From positions 1 to 48,619 of the forward strand of contig CAJJBR010000010.1 in NCBI GenBank assembly GCA_905182475.1: 48,619 bases of DNA, in the 5' to 3' direction. Source of the stretch: Akkermansiaceae bacterium. Lineage in GTDB: Bacteria; Verrucomicrobiota; Verrucomicrobiia; Verrucomicrobiales; Akkermansiaceae. A program made the position numbers and the translations under genes. Shown piece by piece: positions 32,273-41,458 of the stretch; the first letter of the stretch is position 1; the number at the start of each line of letters is the position of its first letter. Below the pieces are notes generated by a model. It had not been told where the DNA came from. It was given only the letters and a program-made list of their open reading frames with translations, and made no database searches.

Positions 32273-33487
32273 ATGTTTTCAAGAAAAGTTCTCAAATGGC
32301 TTCTCGTGCTTGCGGTGGTAGCGGGGCTTGTGGGTTCTGCCGCTGCGCTGTTCCTGTGGGCACTGGATACGGCGACCCGCCAGCGGTTTTCTGCGCCGTG
32401 GTTAATTTACCTGCTCCCGTTGGCGGGTGTGGCGATGGGTTTCTATTACCGGCACTACGGGAAGCATGTTAGTTCGGGGAACCATGTGATTCTCGGAAAT
32501 GTCCATGCGGACAAGAATCCCGTGCCCTTTGTCCTCGCGCCTAGCATCATAATTGCAACCGTGGCGACTCATCTTTTCGGTGGTTCGGCGGGGCGCGAGG
32601 GGACGGCGGTGCAGATGGGGGCGGCGATTGCGGCGGGATGTGGGAGGTGGGTGGCGACGACCAAGAAGGCGGCGAATTTGCTGATGTTCTGTGGGATTTC
32701 CGCGGGTTTCGGGGCGGTGTTCGGGACGCCGTTTGCAGGGGCGGTGTTTGCACTGGAGTTCACTGGGCACCGGCTCATTTCACGGAAAATCATCCCCTGT
32801 CTGCTTACCGCGCTGGCGGCGGATCAGGTCTGCCTGGCGTGGGGGATCACGCATACGCCTTATCCGGTGATTGAGTTCACGCGTTCGTTTTCCACGTATC
32901 TGCCAATTGTGTGGAAACTTCTTTTCGCGGCGGCGGTGATTGCGCTAGCGAGCCGGTTTTTCATCGTGGCGTCCCACTATGCCGCAGGCAAGATGCGGGA
33001 ATGGTTTCCGCATGAGGCGCTACGTGCGGGTGTCGGCGGGATAGTGGTTGTGGCGCTTTTCCTGATGGTCGGCACGGGGGATTATCTCGGGCTGGGAGTA
33101 CTTGCGGAAAACAAGGATTCGCTAACCCTCCCGCGCTTTTTCTCAGCAGAAGTCCATGCTCCGGCGACGGCGTGGCTGTGGAAGCTGGTGTTTACGGTTG
33201 TTACGTTGAGTGTGGGTTTCAAGGGTGGGGAAGTGACTCCGTTGTTTTTCATCGGAGCGGCTCTTGGAAATGCGCTCGCATGGTTTCTCAATGCTCCGGT
33301 TGATCTCTTTGCGGGAGTCGGGATGATCGCCTTTTTCGCAGCAGCTACCAAGACTCCGTGGGCATCGGTGATCATGGGAATCGAGTTGCTTGGCTGGCAC
33401 GTGTATGCGCCTCTCGCCGTTTGCACGCTGATGGCTTGGAAGCTTAGTGGGAAAAATTCGGTGTATCCGAACAGGGGAGATCTTTAG
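32273..33487 (+). CDS. CLC-family transporter of the fluoride-exporting (CLC-F) type
   Basis: The 404-residue membrane protein has the CLC core, including FGGSAGREGTAVQMGAAIA with the gating Glu in GREGT, and GFKGGEVTPLFFIGAALGN. The usual GSGIP motif of Cl- transporters is replaced by SSGNHVILGNVH, as in CLC-F fluoride/H+ antiporters, and GREGT instead of GREGP also fits. This points to fluoride resistance. No crcB riboswitch-like element was seen, and the region upstream overlaps deoC. ATG at 32273 starts just before the first helix; the frame is open to 32135. It is transcribed divergently from deoC. Confidence 0.75.
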   Translation: MFSRKVLKWLLVLAVVAGLVGSAAALFLWALDTATRQRFSAPWLIYLLPLAGVAMGFYYRHYGKHVSSGNHVILGNVHADKNPVPFVLAPSIIIATVATHLFGGSAGREGTAVQMGAAIAAGCGRWVATTKKAANLLMFCGISAGFGAVFGTPFAGAVFALEFTGHRLISRKIIPCLLTALAADQVCLAWGITHTPYPVIEFTRSFSTYLPIVWKLLFAAAVIALASRFFIVASHYAAGKMREWFPHEALRAGVGGIVVVALFLMVGTGDYLGLGVLAENKDSLTLPRFFSAEVHAPATAWLWKLVFTVVTLSVGFKGGEVTPLFFIGAALGNALAWFLNAPVDLFAGVGMIAFFAAATKTPWASVIMGIELLGWHVYAPLAVCTLMAWKLSGKNSVYPNRGDL

Positions 33488-33816
33488 GCGAACCGGAACC
33501 ATTGCGGCGTGCCTACAGCTCGCATTATCAAAGCATCCGAAAACATGGGGCTGAAGCCGCCATGCTGTGGTTGCGCTCCGCCTATAGCGGGAAGGAACCG
33601 CAGTTTAGAAACTACGACCTTACGAGCGAACCGGGCTCTGGTTCCGTGGCTCGTTGCAGGCGCGGTTTCTAAACCACGGTTCCTCTCGCCTGCGGCTGCA
33701 ACCGGTTTACAATTTCGAATTTGTCACCCCATATTCGCTATCGATGCAGGCGGTGGGGGATACGTTGGAAGTGCAGCTGGAAATCTACCGTAGCCGAAAC
33801 CGCGAGAGAGTCATTC
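33488..33816. repeat. Gene-free gap with inverted repeat 33594-33612 / 33665-33683
   Basis: GGAACCGCAGTTTAGAAAC (33594-33612) and GTTTCTAAACCACGGTTCC (33665-33683) are reverse complements with 2 mismatches in 19, around a 52-base loop. The arms recall the one near 20.7 kb (GGAACxGCGG...TTTAG). A plus-strand frame from 33724 reads FEFVTPYSLSMQAVGDTLEV, perhaps a small remnant. The element lies between convergent clc and MATE genes. Confidence 0.65.
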
Positions 33817-35163
33817 TTATGCGGGACGCGTACTGGCAGCTTTCGGAGCCGTCATTTTCCAAAGACGTGGACCAAGCGTGATGCTAGCGATTAAGAGTCC
33901 CGTGGCGAGTCCGCACCAGACGCCGACCGCGCCGAAATCGAATTTTAAGGAAAGGAGGACAGCCACTGGAAGACCGACAATCCAGTAGGCGAAGAATCCT
34001 ATCATTGCAGGCACTCGCGTATCGTGGAGTGAGCGCAGCATGGAGACGGAACAGATCTGGAGACTGTCGAAAATTTGGAAGACACCGACCACGATCAGAA
34101 TTTTTGCCGCCAGTTCGATTACAGGAGCCTCGCTAATGAAGAGCGAAGAAACCCATGAGCCAAGGAGCAGGAAAAATAAAGCCCCTATAGCTGCCCAGCC
34201 GACTCCGAGCCACCAGCCGGAGACGATGATTTTACGCAAGCGTAGCCCCTGTCCCGCCCCGTTCGCAGAGGCGATCCGGACGCCTAAAGCCATTGAAAGC
34301 CCGAGGGGAACCATGAAGGCTGTTGCCGCGCACATCAGCGCGACTTGGTGGGCTGCCATGGCTGTTTTGCCGAATTGACCCATCATCAGACCGGCGAGGG
34401 AGAATGCGGAAACCTCGCAGACCATCTGAAGACTCGCGGGAAAACCAATGCCGAGGAAGCGCTTGATATCGGAGAGGACGGGTGGCTTGAACCAATGGAA
34501 TGGCGTCCACTCCCGCATGCCTTTTCCCCGGTAGAGCCAGACGAACATGCCTACTAGAATCGCCGTGCGTGAGATGAAAGTCGCCCATGCCGCCCCCTCT
34601 AGTCCGAGTGCCGGGCAGCCGAGTTTTCCAAAGATCATCACCCAGTTCAGAAAAATATTTAGCGCCACGCCGCAAAGGAAAATCCAAAATGGAGGCCATG
34701 GTCTGTTGAGGGCATCGGCATGGTTTTTTAATGCCATGGACATTAGCCCCGGCACCAACGAAGCCATGATGATTCGGAAATAGCTGCCGGTTTTTTCGAC
34801 GACGTCCTGGGGTTGGCCAAACGCACCAAGGTTGAGCGTGAGCAGGGACATGAAAAGGAAGAGTAGGATGCCCAGCACGGTGGCCACGTATAACCCGTGG
34901 CGGCAACTTGCGCGACCTGCGGCGTGGTCGGCCGAGCCGCGCGCTCCGGCGGTGAAGACGGAGATCGAAGTCAGGATGCCGATCCCGAACACAAACGGCA
35001 CGTAAAAGAGCGAGTTTGCAAAAGTCAGCACGGCCATTTCCGTTACGCCGAGGCGGCCGATCATCATCGTATCCGCCACGCCCAGCAGCATCTGGCTAAC
35101 CTGCCCAATCACCAGTGGGAAAGCCAGCTTCAGGGTCAGCCGTGATTCAGAAATGAGGGACAT
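33817..35163 (-). CDS. MATE-family multidrug/metabolite exporter (NorM-like)
   Basis: The 448-residue protein has 12 helices in two similar halves: LAFPLVIGQVSQMLLGVADT with MMIGRLG opens the first, and RFLGIGFPASLQMVCEVSAF the second. These are the MatE repeat starts. Such proteins export cationic or organic compounds by Na+ or H+ antiport. The start at 35163 is the only good ATG, and no regulator gene is adjacent. Substrate unknown. Confidence 0.88.
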   Translation of the reverse strand: MSLISESRLTLKLAFPLVIGQVSQMLLGVADTMMIGRLGVTEMAVLTFANSLFYVPFVFGIGILTSISVFTAGARGSADHAAGRASCRHGLYVATVLGILLFLFMSLLTLNLGAFGQPQDVVEKTGSYFRIIMASLVPGLMSMALKNHADALNRPWPPFWIFLCGVALNIFLNWVMIFGKLGCPALGLEGAAWATFISRTAILVGMFVWLYRGKGMREWTPFHWFKPPVLSDIKRFLGIGFPASLQMVCEVSAFSLAGLMMGQFGKTAMAAHQVALMCAATAFMVPLGLSMALGVRIASANGAGQGLRLRKIIVSGWWLGVGWAAIGALFFLLLGSWVSSLFISEAPVIELAAKILIVVGVFQIFDSLQICSVSMLRSLHDTRVPAMIGFFAYWIVGLPVAVLLSLKFDFGAVGVWCGLATGLLIASITLGPRLWKMTAPKAASTRPA

Positions 35164-35208
35164 GCGTGGGAGACGTATGCCCGGCGAGAGGGTTTTGTCA
35201 CTTCCTGT

Positions 35209-37893
35209 TTAAAATTCCTCATCCATCAACTTCTCCCGCCGTTCCCGAACGAGGCGGACGACGAGAGCTGTCCAGCCGGTCTGATGGGATGCTCCGAGAC
35301 CTTCGCCGGTTTCCCCGTGGAAGTATTCGTGGAAGAGGACGAGATCTTTCCAGTGCTCGTCGTCGGAGTAGCGTTTGGAAATTTCCGAATTCCCGAAGCA
35401 AGGGCGGTAACCGTTTTCGTCCTTTTTGAAGAGGGAGATGAGGCGGTCACAGATATCGATGGCGATTTCCCGCAGAGTGCATTCGTTTCCTGAACCGGTG
35501 GGGTATTCGATCTTGAAATCGTCCCCGTAGAAGAAGTGGTAGAGCTCGAGAGCCTCGATCAGGATGAAATTTGTAGGGAACCAGATCGGGCCGCGCCAGT
35601 TCGAGTTGCCGCCGAACATATCGGTGGTCGCTTCACCGGGCGTATATTCCACTTGGTGTGTGGCTCCGCCGTGGATGAAGACGAAGGGCTTTTCCTCGTG
35701 TGCCTTGGAGAGTGAGCGGATACCAAAGTTCGAGAGAAACTCCTTGGTATCGAGCATGTATTTGAGTGTGTGGCGGAGGCGCTCTTCGGAGGGAATGGCG
35801 AGCAGGACGCGACCGGAGTTTTTCTGTCCTTTGACACGATTGGTGGTGACGTATTTCAGCAGCTCCGGTTTGTTTACAAGGAACCAGTCCATCCGTTTGC
35901 GGAAGCCGGGTAAGGCGTCGATAGTTTTCTGTTTCAGCACGGTTACTGCGGAAAGGGGGAGCAGGCCGACGAGGGAGCGGATGCGGAGCGGGATTGGTGT
36001 CTCATCATCGATGATGAGCTGATCGTAGTAGAACTGGTCTTGCTGATCCCAGAGACCGTTGCCGCCGAGGGTGTTGATGGCGTCGCAGATTTTTACAAAG
36101 TGCTCGAAAAACTTGGATGCGATGTCCTCGTAGGCGGGCTTGGTCATGGCGAGTTCGAGCGCTATGGAAAGCATGGTGAGGCAGTAAAATCCCATCCATG
36201 CTGTGCCGTCAGCCTGCTGAAGGTAGCCGCCTCCAGGGAGTGCGTGTGAGCGATCGAAGACCCCGATGTTATCCAGTCCGAGGAAGCCGCCGCCAAAGAC
36301 GTGGCGTCCGTCCATGTCTTTGCGGTTGACCCACCAAGTAAAGTTCAGGAGGAGCTTTTGGAAGGCTTTTTCCAGGAAGAGAATGTCACGCTCGCCTTTC
36401 TTGTCCGAGATTTTGTAAACACGCCATACCGCCCATGCGTGGACGGGCGGGTTGACATCGGAAAAGTTCCACTCATATGCGGGGAGCTGACCGTTCGGGT
36501 GCATATACCACTCCCGCAGGAGGAGCAGGAGTTGGTGCTTTGAGAAGGCGGAATCGACTGCACAGAATGGCAGCATGTGGAAGGCGGTGTCCCATGCGGC
36601 GAACCACGGATACTCCCACTTGTCAGGCATCGAAAGAATGTCCTTCGCATGGAAGTGTTTCCAATCGTGGTTACGTCCCTCGAGGCGCTCGGTGGGGGGA
36701 TTCGGCAGTTCCTTGTCGCCCTTGAGCCAGTCTTCGACGGCATAGTAGAAAAACTGTTTCGTCCAAAGGAGGCCGGCATAGCCTTGGCGGCAGATTAGTT
36801 CCTCTTCTTCGGAGATGCCTTTCGGGATGACGTTGCTGTAAAAATCATTCGCATCGCGGATGCGGGCTTCCATGGTTTCATCAAACTCCGCAAGCCCGTG
36901 GAGGTTGTTGATTTCATCGACCTTGTGGAGTCGGCAGCGGACGGTTACCGATTCGCCCGCCGGGATGCTGAACACGTAATGAGCCGCCGCTTTGGTGCCT
37001 TTCTTTTTTGGGGAAACGGCGTTCTTGTCATTCTGGATGATATACCGGTGGAATGCGTCCTTGGTGTAAGGGCAGGCGTTCTTATCTCCGTCAAGAGCTT
37101 CATGGTTCGTATCATTTTCGGTGAAGATCCACTCCGGGTTTTTCTCAGAGACTTGGGAATCGATGTGAAAGTTGAATTTTCCGAGCGTCTGGTGCTCGAT
37201 GTAGAGCTTATCGGTATCGAGGGAGATGGAGGGTTTCTTCAGTGGTGCTTCCGGTTCGGTATCCCAAGACCAAGTATTACGGAGCCAAACGGTCGGGAGG
37301 AGGTGGATGGGCGCAGCAGAAGGGCCGCGGTTTGAAATCGTGATCCGCCAGAGGATGTCCTCGGGGGTGCGCTTGCAGACTTCTTGGACTACGTCGAAGT
37401 AGCGGTTGTCATCGAAGAGACCCATGTCGGCGAGCTCAAGCTCGGGGCCGAGTCGGCCGAGCTTTTCGTTTTCCACCCGGATCCTCGTGTAGGGGTAACA
37501 CGCTTGGGGATATTTATAGAGAGCCTTTGTGTAGGAGTGGGTGGGGGTGGAATCGAGGTAGTAGTAGCACTCTTTTACATCCTCCCCGTGGTTGCCTTCG
37601 TTTCCGGCAAGTCCGAACAGGCGCTCTTTGAGGATCGTGTCCTCGCCATTCCATAGAGCGGGGGAAAAGCAGAGGCGGGAGCTGCGGTCTGACCAGCCCT
37701 GGAGGCCGTCCTCACCCCAGCGATAGGCGCGCTTGCGTGCATGGTCGTGCGGAAATGCAGCCCAGGAGTTGCCATGGTCAGAGTAGTCTTCACGAACCGT
37801 TCCCCACTGCCGTTCGGACAGGTAGGGACCCCAGCGCTTCCAGTTTTTCGCGTGGTCTTCTTCCTGTGAGAGTCTGATGTTTTCCTGATTCAT
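35209..37893 (-). CDS. Large GH63-like/MGH1-like glycoside hydrolase
   Basis: The 894-residue protein has an N-terminal beta-domain (NWKRWGPYLSERQWGTVRED) and an (alpha/alpha)6 barrel. In the barrel the conserved parts are EYPWFAAWDTAFHMLPFC, PAYEWNFSDVNPPVHAWAVW, GAPxxHxVEYTPGE-like sequence, and NSNWRGPIWFPTNFILIEAL. The pattern matches bacterial glucosidase/mannosylglycerate-hydrolase-like proteins (GH63 clan). It has no signal peptide, so it acts in the cytoplasm, probably on a small alpha-glucoside such as glucosylglycerate or trehalose-like compounds; that is an inference. Its ATG overlaps the stop of the truncated ThuA gene (ATGA), so it may be coupled to it. Confidence 0.8.
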   Translation of the reverse strand: MNQENIRLSQEEDHAKNWKRWGPYLSERQWGTVREDYSDHGNSWAAFPHDHARKRAYRWGEDGLQGWSDRSSRLCFSPALWNGEDTILKERLFGLAGNEGNHGEDVKECYYYLDSTPTHSYTKALYKYPQACYPYTRIRVENEKLGRLGPELELADMGLFDDNRYFDVVQEVCKRTPEDILWRITISNRGPSAAPIHLLPTVWLRNTWSWDTEPEAPLKKPSISLDTDKLYIEHQTLGKFNFHIDSQVSEKNPEWIFTENDTNHEALDGDKNACPYTKDAFHRYIIQNDKNAVSPKKKGTKAAAHYVFSIPAGESVTVRCRLHKVDEINNLHGLAEFDETMEARIRDANDFYSNVIPKGISEEEELICRQGYAGLLWTKQFFYYAVEDWLKGDKELPNPPTERLEGRNHDWKHFHAKDILSMPDKWEYPWFAAWDTAFHMLPFCAVDSAFSKHQLLLLLREWYMHPNGQLPAYEWNFSDVNPPVHAWAVWRVYKISDKKGERDILFLEKAFQKLLLNFTWWVNRKDMDGRHVFGGGFLGLDNIGVFDRSHALPGGGYLQQADGTAWMGFYCLTMLSIALELAMTKPAYEDIASKFFEHFVKICDAINTLGGNGLWDQQDQFYYDQLIIDDETPIPLRIRSLVGLLPLSAVTVLKQKTIDALPGFRKRMDWFLVNKPELLKYVTTNRVKGQKNSGRVLLAIPSEERLRHTLKYMLDTKEFLSNFGIRSLSKAHEEKPFVFIHGGATHQVEYTPGEATTDMFGGNSNWRGPIWFPTNFILIEALELYHFFYGDDFKIEYPTGSGNECTLREIAIDICDRLISLFKKDENGYRPCFGNSEISKRYSDDEHWKDLVLFHEYFHGETGEGLGASHQTGWTALVVRLVRERREKLMDEEF

Positions 37894-38393
37894 TGCGTGC
37901 CGAGGATCTGGTGGCCGAAGCCGTTCTCGTATCCTTTGACATTCGATTTGAAGTCATACTTCGCATACTTCGAGTCCTTGGGAATCTGGAAAGCGTGCGA
38001 GGAGGTGCGCAGGCCGACGACAGGGCCGCCTTTTTCAATGTAGGATTCGACGTGAGCCATCTCGTCATCGGGCAGGTTGAGGAAACGGGCGAAGATGAAG
38101 AACAGGTCAGCTTGCTTGAGAGCCTTCAGGCCGGAGACGTTCGACGAACCGGCTTCGATGAAGCCGTTGTCGTCCACTCCGAAAACCACGGTGCACTTGA
38201 AACCGAGACGTTTTGCGAGGATGCGAGCGAGCGCCGGCGAGGTTTGTTCCGTGCGATATTCGTGATCGCTGGCGAGGAAGACGATGTGCTTGCCCAGTCC
38301 GGGGCCGGAATCGCCTTCGTAAACGATGGAAGTGTCGGCCTGTGCAAGGCCTGCGCCGGTAAGGGACGCGAGGAGTATGAGGGTGTTTTTCAT
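37890..38393 (-). pseudogene. ThuA-domain protein, C-terminally truncated
   Basis: ATG at 38393 starts a signal peptide (MKNTLILLASLTGAGLAQA). The sequence then follows ThuA-like proteins: HIVFLASDHEYRTEQTSPAL, LARILAKRLGFKCTVVFGVD, ADLFFIFARFLNLPDDEMAH and GGPVVGLRTSSHAFQIP. It ends at GYENGFGHQILGTQ, where relatives continue for another 100 or more residues. The stop lies exactly at the start of the glycoside hydrolase gene, so a deletion has probably joined the two. The 167-residue product may still be made and secreted. Confidence 0.7.
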
Positions 38394-38434
38394 TGTGTAT
38401 GCGGTATTGTTGCGAGTTGGATTCGGGTAGGAGC

Positions 38435-41380
38435 CTATTTCATTGGATGCTCCTTGAGTAGTTCTTCGGGCTTCCAGAAGATGCTGCGGTCGCTGGTGGC
38501 GGCACGGACTTTTTTCACTGTTTCCGGCTTCACAGGAGCTGCCTTGTTGCCCCAGGAATTGCGGACGTAGGTGAGGACGGCGGCGGCTTCCTTGTCGTCG
38601 AGCAATGCGCCGAATGCGGTCATCGGCGGGACGCCTTTGGTCGGGTCGTAGGTTTTGCCGTTGACCTCGATTTTGCCCCACAGGCCGTGGAGCGTGAGCT
38701 TGGCGAGTCTTTCCTCGTCCCCGGTCACCCATTGGCTGCCGGCGAGCGGCGGATAGACTGGATCCATGCCTTTGCCGTCAGGCTGGTGACAGGTGGCGCA
38801 ATGCGCGTCCCGGTGGAATACCTCGCCGCCGAGCTTGTAGGTCTCCGCATCGGCACCGGTGAGGTGGGCGGGAACGTCGATTTTCACCTTCTTCTCAACT
38901 TCGACGATATTGGTCGCCATTTTCCCCTTGGTAGGGTCTGCCGGTCCCCAGAAATGTTTTACTGTCGCGGCGGCGATGCGGGCGTGCTGTTCGGGTGATT
39001 CGAGCAGGGCGGCGAGCAAATCCTGGTTGCGGACATGGTTTCGTTGATACAGCCAAAGCGCTTCAAGCAAGGGGAGGGCGTCCTCCGATTTCTTGGGGTC
39101 GAACTGCTTCACCCACCTGCCGAGTGCGGCGACGACCTCGCCGGATTCGCGTTCGGTCAGCTCGATCTGGGTGCGGTGACGGACGCCATCGACAGGATGT
39201 TTGAGGTTATCGAGCAAGGCGGCGACCGGTTGGCCGTCGATGGCCACTGGTTCCTGCAGAGGCTTCTCCTTGTTGATCAAGCGATAGATACGACCGTGCT
39301 TCTTGTCGCGGTAGGGATCGCGGATGTTGTGCTGCATGTGGCCGATGATCACGTTCTGCCAGTCCGCGATGTAGAGCCCACCGTCTGCACCGAAGACTGC
39401 ATCGGTGGGGCGGAAATTTTTGTCGTCGCTGTGGAAGAAACTGTCGGTCGGGGTGCCCCAGATCTCGCCGGGCTTGGTTTTATATTTCGCGTCCTCAAAG
39501 CCGTCGCGTTGAAGCTTGTAGCGCTTGAGCCCGAGGTAGCCAATCGTGTTGCACACTAGGAAATCCTGCTGCAGGTCATCCGGGAAATTCGCGCTGGAAA
39601 CGATCGCGTCAGCCGCTACGGGTCGAACCTCCTTTTTCAGCAGGGGGAACATCTTGAAGCCTTTGCCAGAGGGACGCACCTGATAGGAGCGGCCACCGGT
39701 TCCGTCATTGGCGAATTGGTATCCCCAGCGGTCGAAGCTGATCCCGTGAGGATTCGGGCTGTTACCGGCGTGGAAGGTGATCGTGTGTTGGCGCGGGTCG
39801 AAGCGGTACATTCCGGAAGCCGTCGAGGACAGCGAGGGCCCCCACGGATGCTCGAAATTGTTCTGAAGGAAGACTCCGCTCTGCCAGTAGAGCGCACCGT
39901 CCGGGCCGATGATTAAATTGTTGGCTGCGTGGTGGGTGTCGGAGGAGCCGATGCCTTGGACCAGTACGATGCGGAGATCTGCCTTGTCGTCGCCATCTGT
40001 GTCTTTAAGGAAAAGGATGTCCGGCTGGGACGCGACGATCACCCCGCCGCCCCAGAACGCGAAGCCCAGCGGGTTGTGCACCCTGGCGAACTCGATCGCC
40101 TTGTCGGCGACCCCGTCGCGGTTCTCATCCGGCAGGATCAGGAGGCTGTCTGTCATTTCCTTGAGTGGCTCCCATTTCGGATAAGTGTTCCAGCAGGCCG
40201 CCCAGAGACGTCCCTTGGCATCGACCTGCATCTGCACCGGGTTCGCTATTCCGGGGAACATTTTTTCATCCGCGAACAGGTTGACCTCGAAACCTTCCGG
40301 TATGTGCATCTTGGAGATCGCCTGCTTGCCGCTTAGGTAGTCCTTGCTGCCTTCCTTCGCTGCGCTGGAGCTCTTGCTTCCGCCGCCGACGTTGGAAATT
40401 ACCTCGACCGGTTCGGGGACGTTCGAGTCGTCGACCTTGTATTGCTTGCCCTGTGCCAGCGCCCAGATCTTGGGGTCGCGGTTCGCAGTGGTGATATCGA
40501 GCATTGAGAGTTCATGTTCAAGCACTTCGCGGTTGGTTTGGCCGTTGACGAATTTCAGTCCTGAGCGGCCGCCCCAGATGTCATTGCCATCGACGGCGCG
40601 ATAGCGGTTGTGCCAGTGCCAGTTCTTATCGAGCACGGCCTGGCGGAGTGGTTCGAGGGCGGGTGTCGCCTTGACCTCCTTGCCGGAAAGCGCCGAAGCG
40701 ATGACTCCGGCAAGGCGACGGTTGCCCTCAGGGAGAAGGTGGACGCCATTCAGGGTGAGCGGGGTATCAACCTTGTTATATAGGCCTTGGGTGGCAGAGA
40801 AGAGATCGACAAAACTGACGATCTTCTCGTCCGCCAGCTGGTGGATGGCACCGGTGTAGAGGGCGAGGTTGACGTTGTTGGAATTGCCGTTGGGGAGTAG
40901 CGGGGTTCCGAGGTTTTCATGGGCGATCGGAGAAAAGAGCACTAGACGTGGTGCGGATTCGCCGTTGAACTTCGTGGCTTTGTATTTTTCGACCATGCTG
41001 CCTAGGTCGCTCTTGAACTTTCCGAGACCCTTCTCGCCGCCGAATGATTCGTTGTAGCCGAAGAAAACGAAGACCACGTCCGCTTCGCAGTGCTTCAGGT
41101 AATCCTCGGGAGAGGTGAAGCCCTTGCTGCGCGGGCGGGAAGTCACGGTGTCTCCGGTGAAGGACAAGTTACGGAAGGATAGTTTTTTATCCGAAAGTTC
41201 GCTTTGTATCGCCGTTTCGACCCAGCCGTCGTGCTGCATGCGGTCGGCAAGGCCGTTGCCGATGATGCAGACCTTGTCTCCGTCCTGCAGCGGGAGCTGG
41301 GCTTGAACGGATAATGGAACAAAGGCAACGAGAGCCGCGCATTGGGAAAATAACGATAAAAGGAATTTTTGAGACTCCAT
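38435..41380 (-). CDS. SGNH hydrolase - membrane-bound dehydrogenase-type beta-propeller - cytochrome c fusion
   Basis: The 981-residue protein has a signal peptide and an SGNH-like domain (about 30-235; KVCIIGNGLADRMQHDGWVE, FVFFGYNESFGG, LNGVHLLPEGNRRL). A beta-propeller typical of PVC-phylum membrane-bound dehydrogenases follows (IPEGFEVNLFADEKMFPGIA, GPDGALYWQSGVF, PHGISFDRWGYQFANDGTGG), then a helical repeat part. The end is a class I cytochrome c with CATCH at 861-865 and Met920 in PPMTAFG. It acts in the periplasm, probably oxidising a sugar or alcohol and passing electrons to the haem. It may lead an operon with the ThuA gene. Confidence 0.88.
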   Translation of the reverse strand: MESQKFLLSLFSQCAALVAFVPLSVQAQLPLQDGDKVCIIGNGLADRMQHDGWVETAIQSELSDKKLSFRNLSFTGDTVTSRPRSKGFTSPEDYLKHCEADVVFVFFGYNESFGGEKGLGKFKSDLGSMVEKYKATKFNGESAPRLVLFSPIAHENLGTPLLPNGNSNNVNLALYTGAIHQLADEKIVSFVDLFSATQGLYNKVDTPLTLNGVHLLPEGNRRLAGVIASALSGKEVKATPALEPLRQAVLDKNWHWHNRYRAVDGNDIWGGRSGLKFVNGQTNREVLEHELSMLDITTANRDPKIWALAQGKQYKVDDSNVPEPVEVISNVGGGSKSSSAAKEGSKDYLSGKQAISKMHIPEGFEVNLFADEKMFPGIANPVQMQVDAKGRLWAACWNTYPKWEPLKEMTDSLLILPDENRDGVADKAIEFARVHNPLGFAFWGGGVIVASQPDILFLKDTDGDDKADLRIVLVQGIGSSDTHHAANNLIIGPDGALYWQSGVFLQNNFEHPWGPSLSSTASGMYRFDPRQHTITFHAGNSPNPHGISFDRWGYQFANDGTGGRSYQVRPSGKGFKMFPLLKKEVRPVAADAIVSSANFPDDLQQDFLVCNTIGYLGLKRYKLQRDGFEDAKYKTKPGEIWGTPTDSFFHSDDKNFRPTDAVFGADGGLYIADWQNVIIGHMQHNIRDPYRDKKHGRIYRLINKEKPLQEPVAIDGQPVAALLDNLKHPVDGVRHRTQIELTERESGEVVAALGRWVKQFDPKKSEDALPLLEALWLYQRNHVRNQDLLAALLESPEQHARIAAATVKHFWGPADPTKGKMATNIVEVEKKVKIDVPAHLTGADAETYKLGGEVFHRDAHCATCHQPDGKGMDPVYPPLAGSQWVTGDEERLAKLTLHGLWGKIEVNGKTYDPTKGVPPMTAFGALLDDKEAAAVLTYVRNSWGNKAAPVKPETVKKVRAATSDRSIFWKPEELLKEHPMK

Positions 41381-41458
41381 AATTAAGTTCTAAAGCGTGG
41401 CTTGGATGGGCTTTATTACAAGAGATTAGTAGAACTTCGCCTCGCGCATCTTTTGGAT

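Noticed and set aside
37893..38570. Plus-strand frame opposite the ThuA gene
   Set aside because: Antisense to a gene with a signal peptide and clear ThuA sequence.
38394..38732. Longer N-terminus for the ThuA gene
   Set aside because: The extension overlaps the cytochrome gene and is not protein-like; the signal peptide marks the start at 38393.
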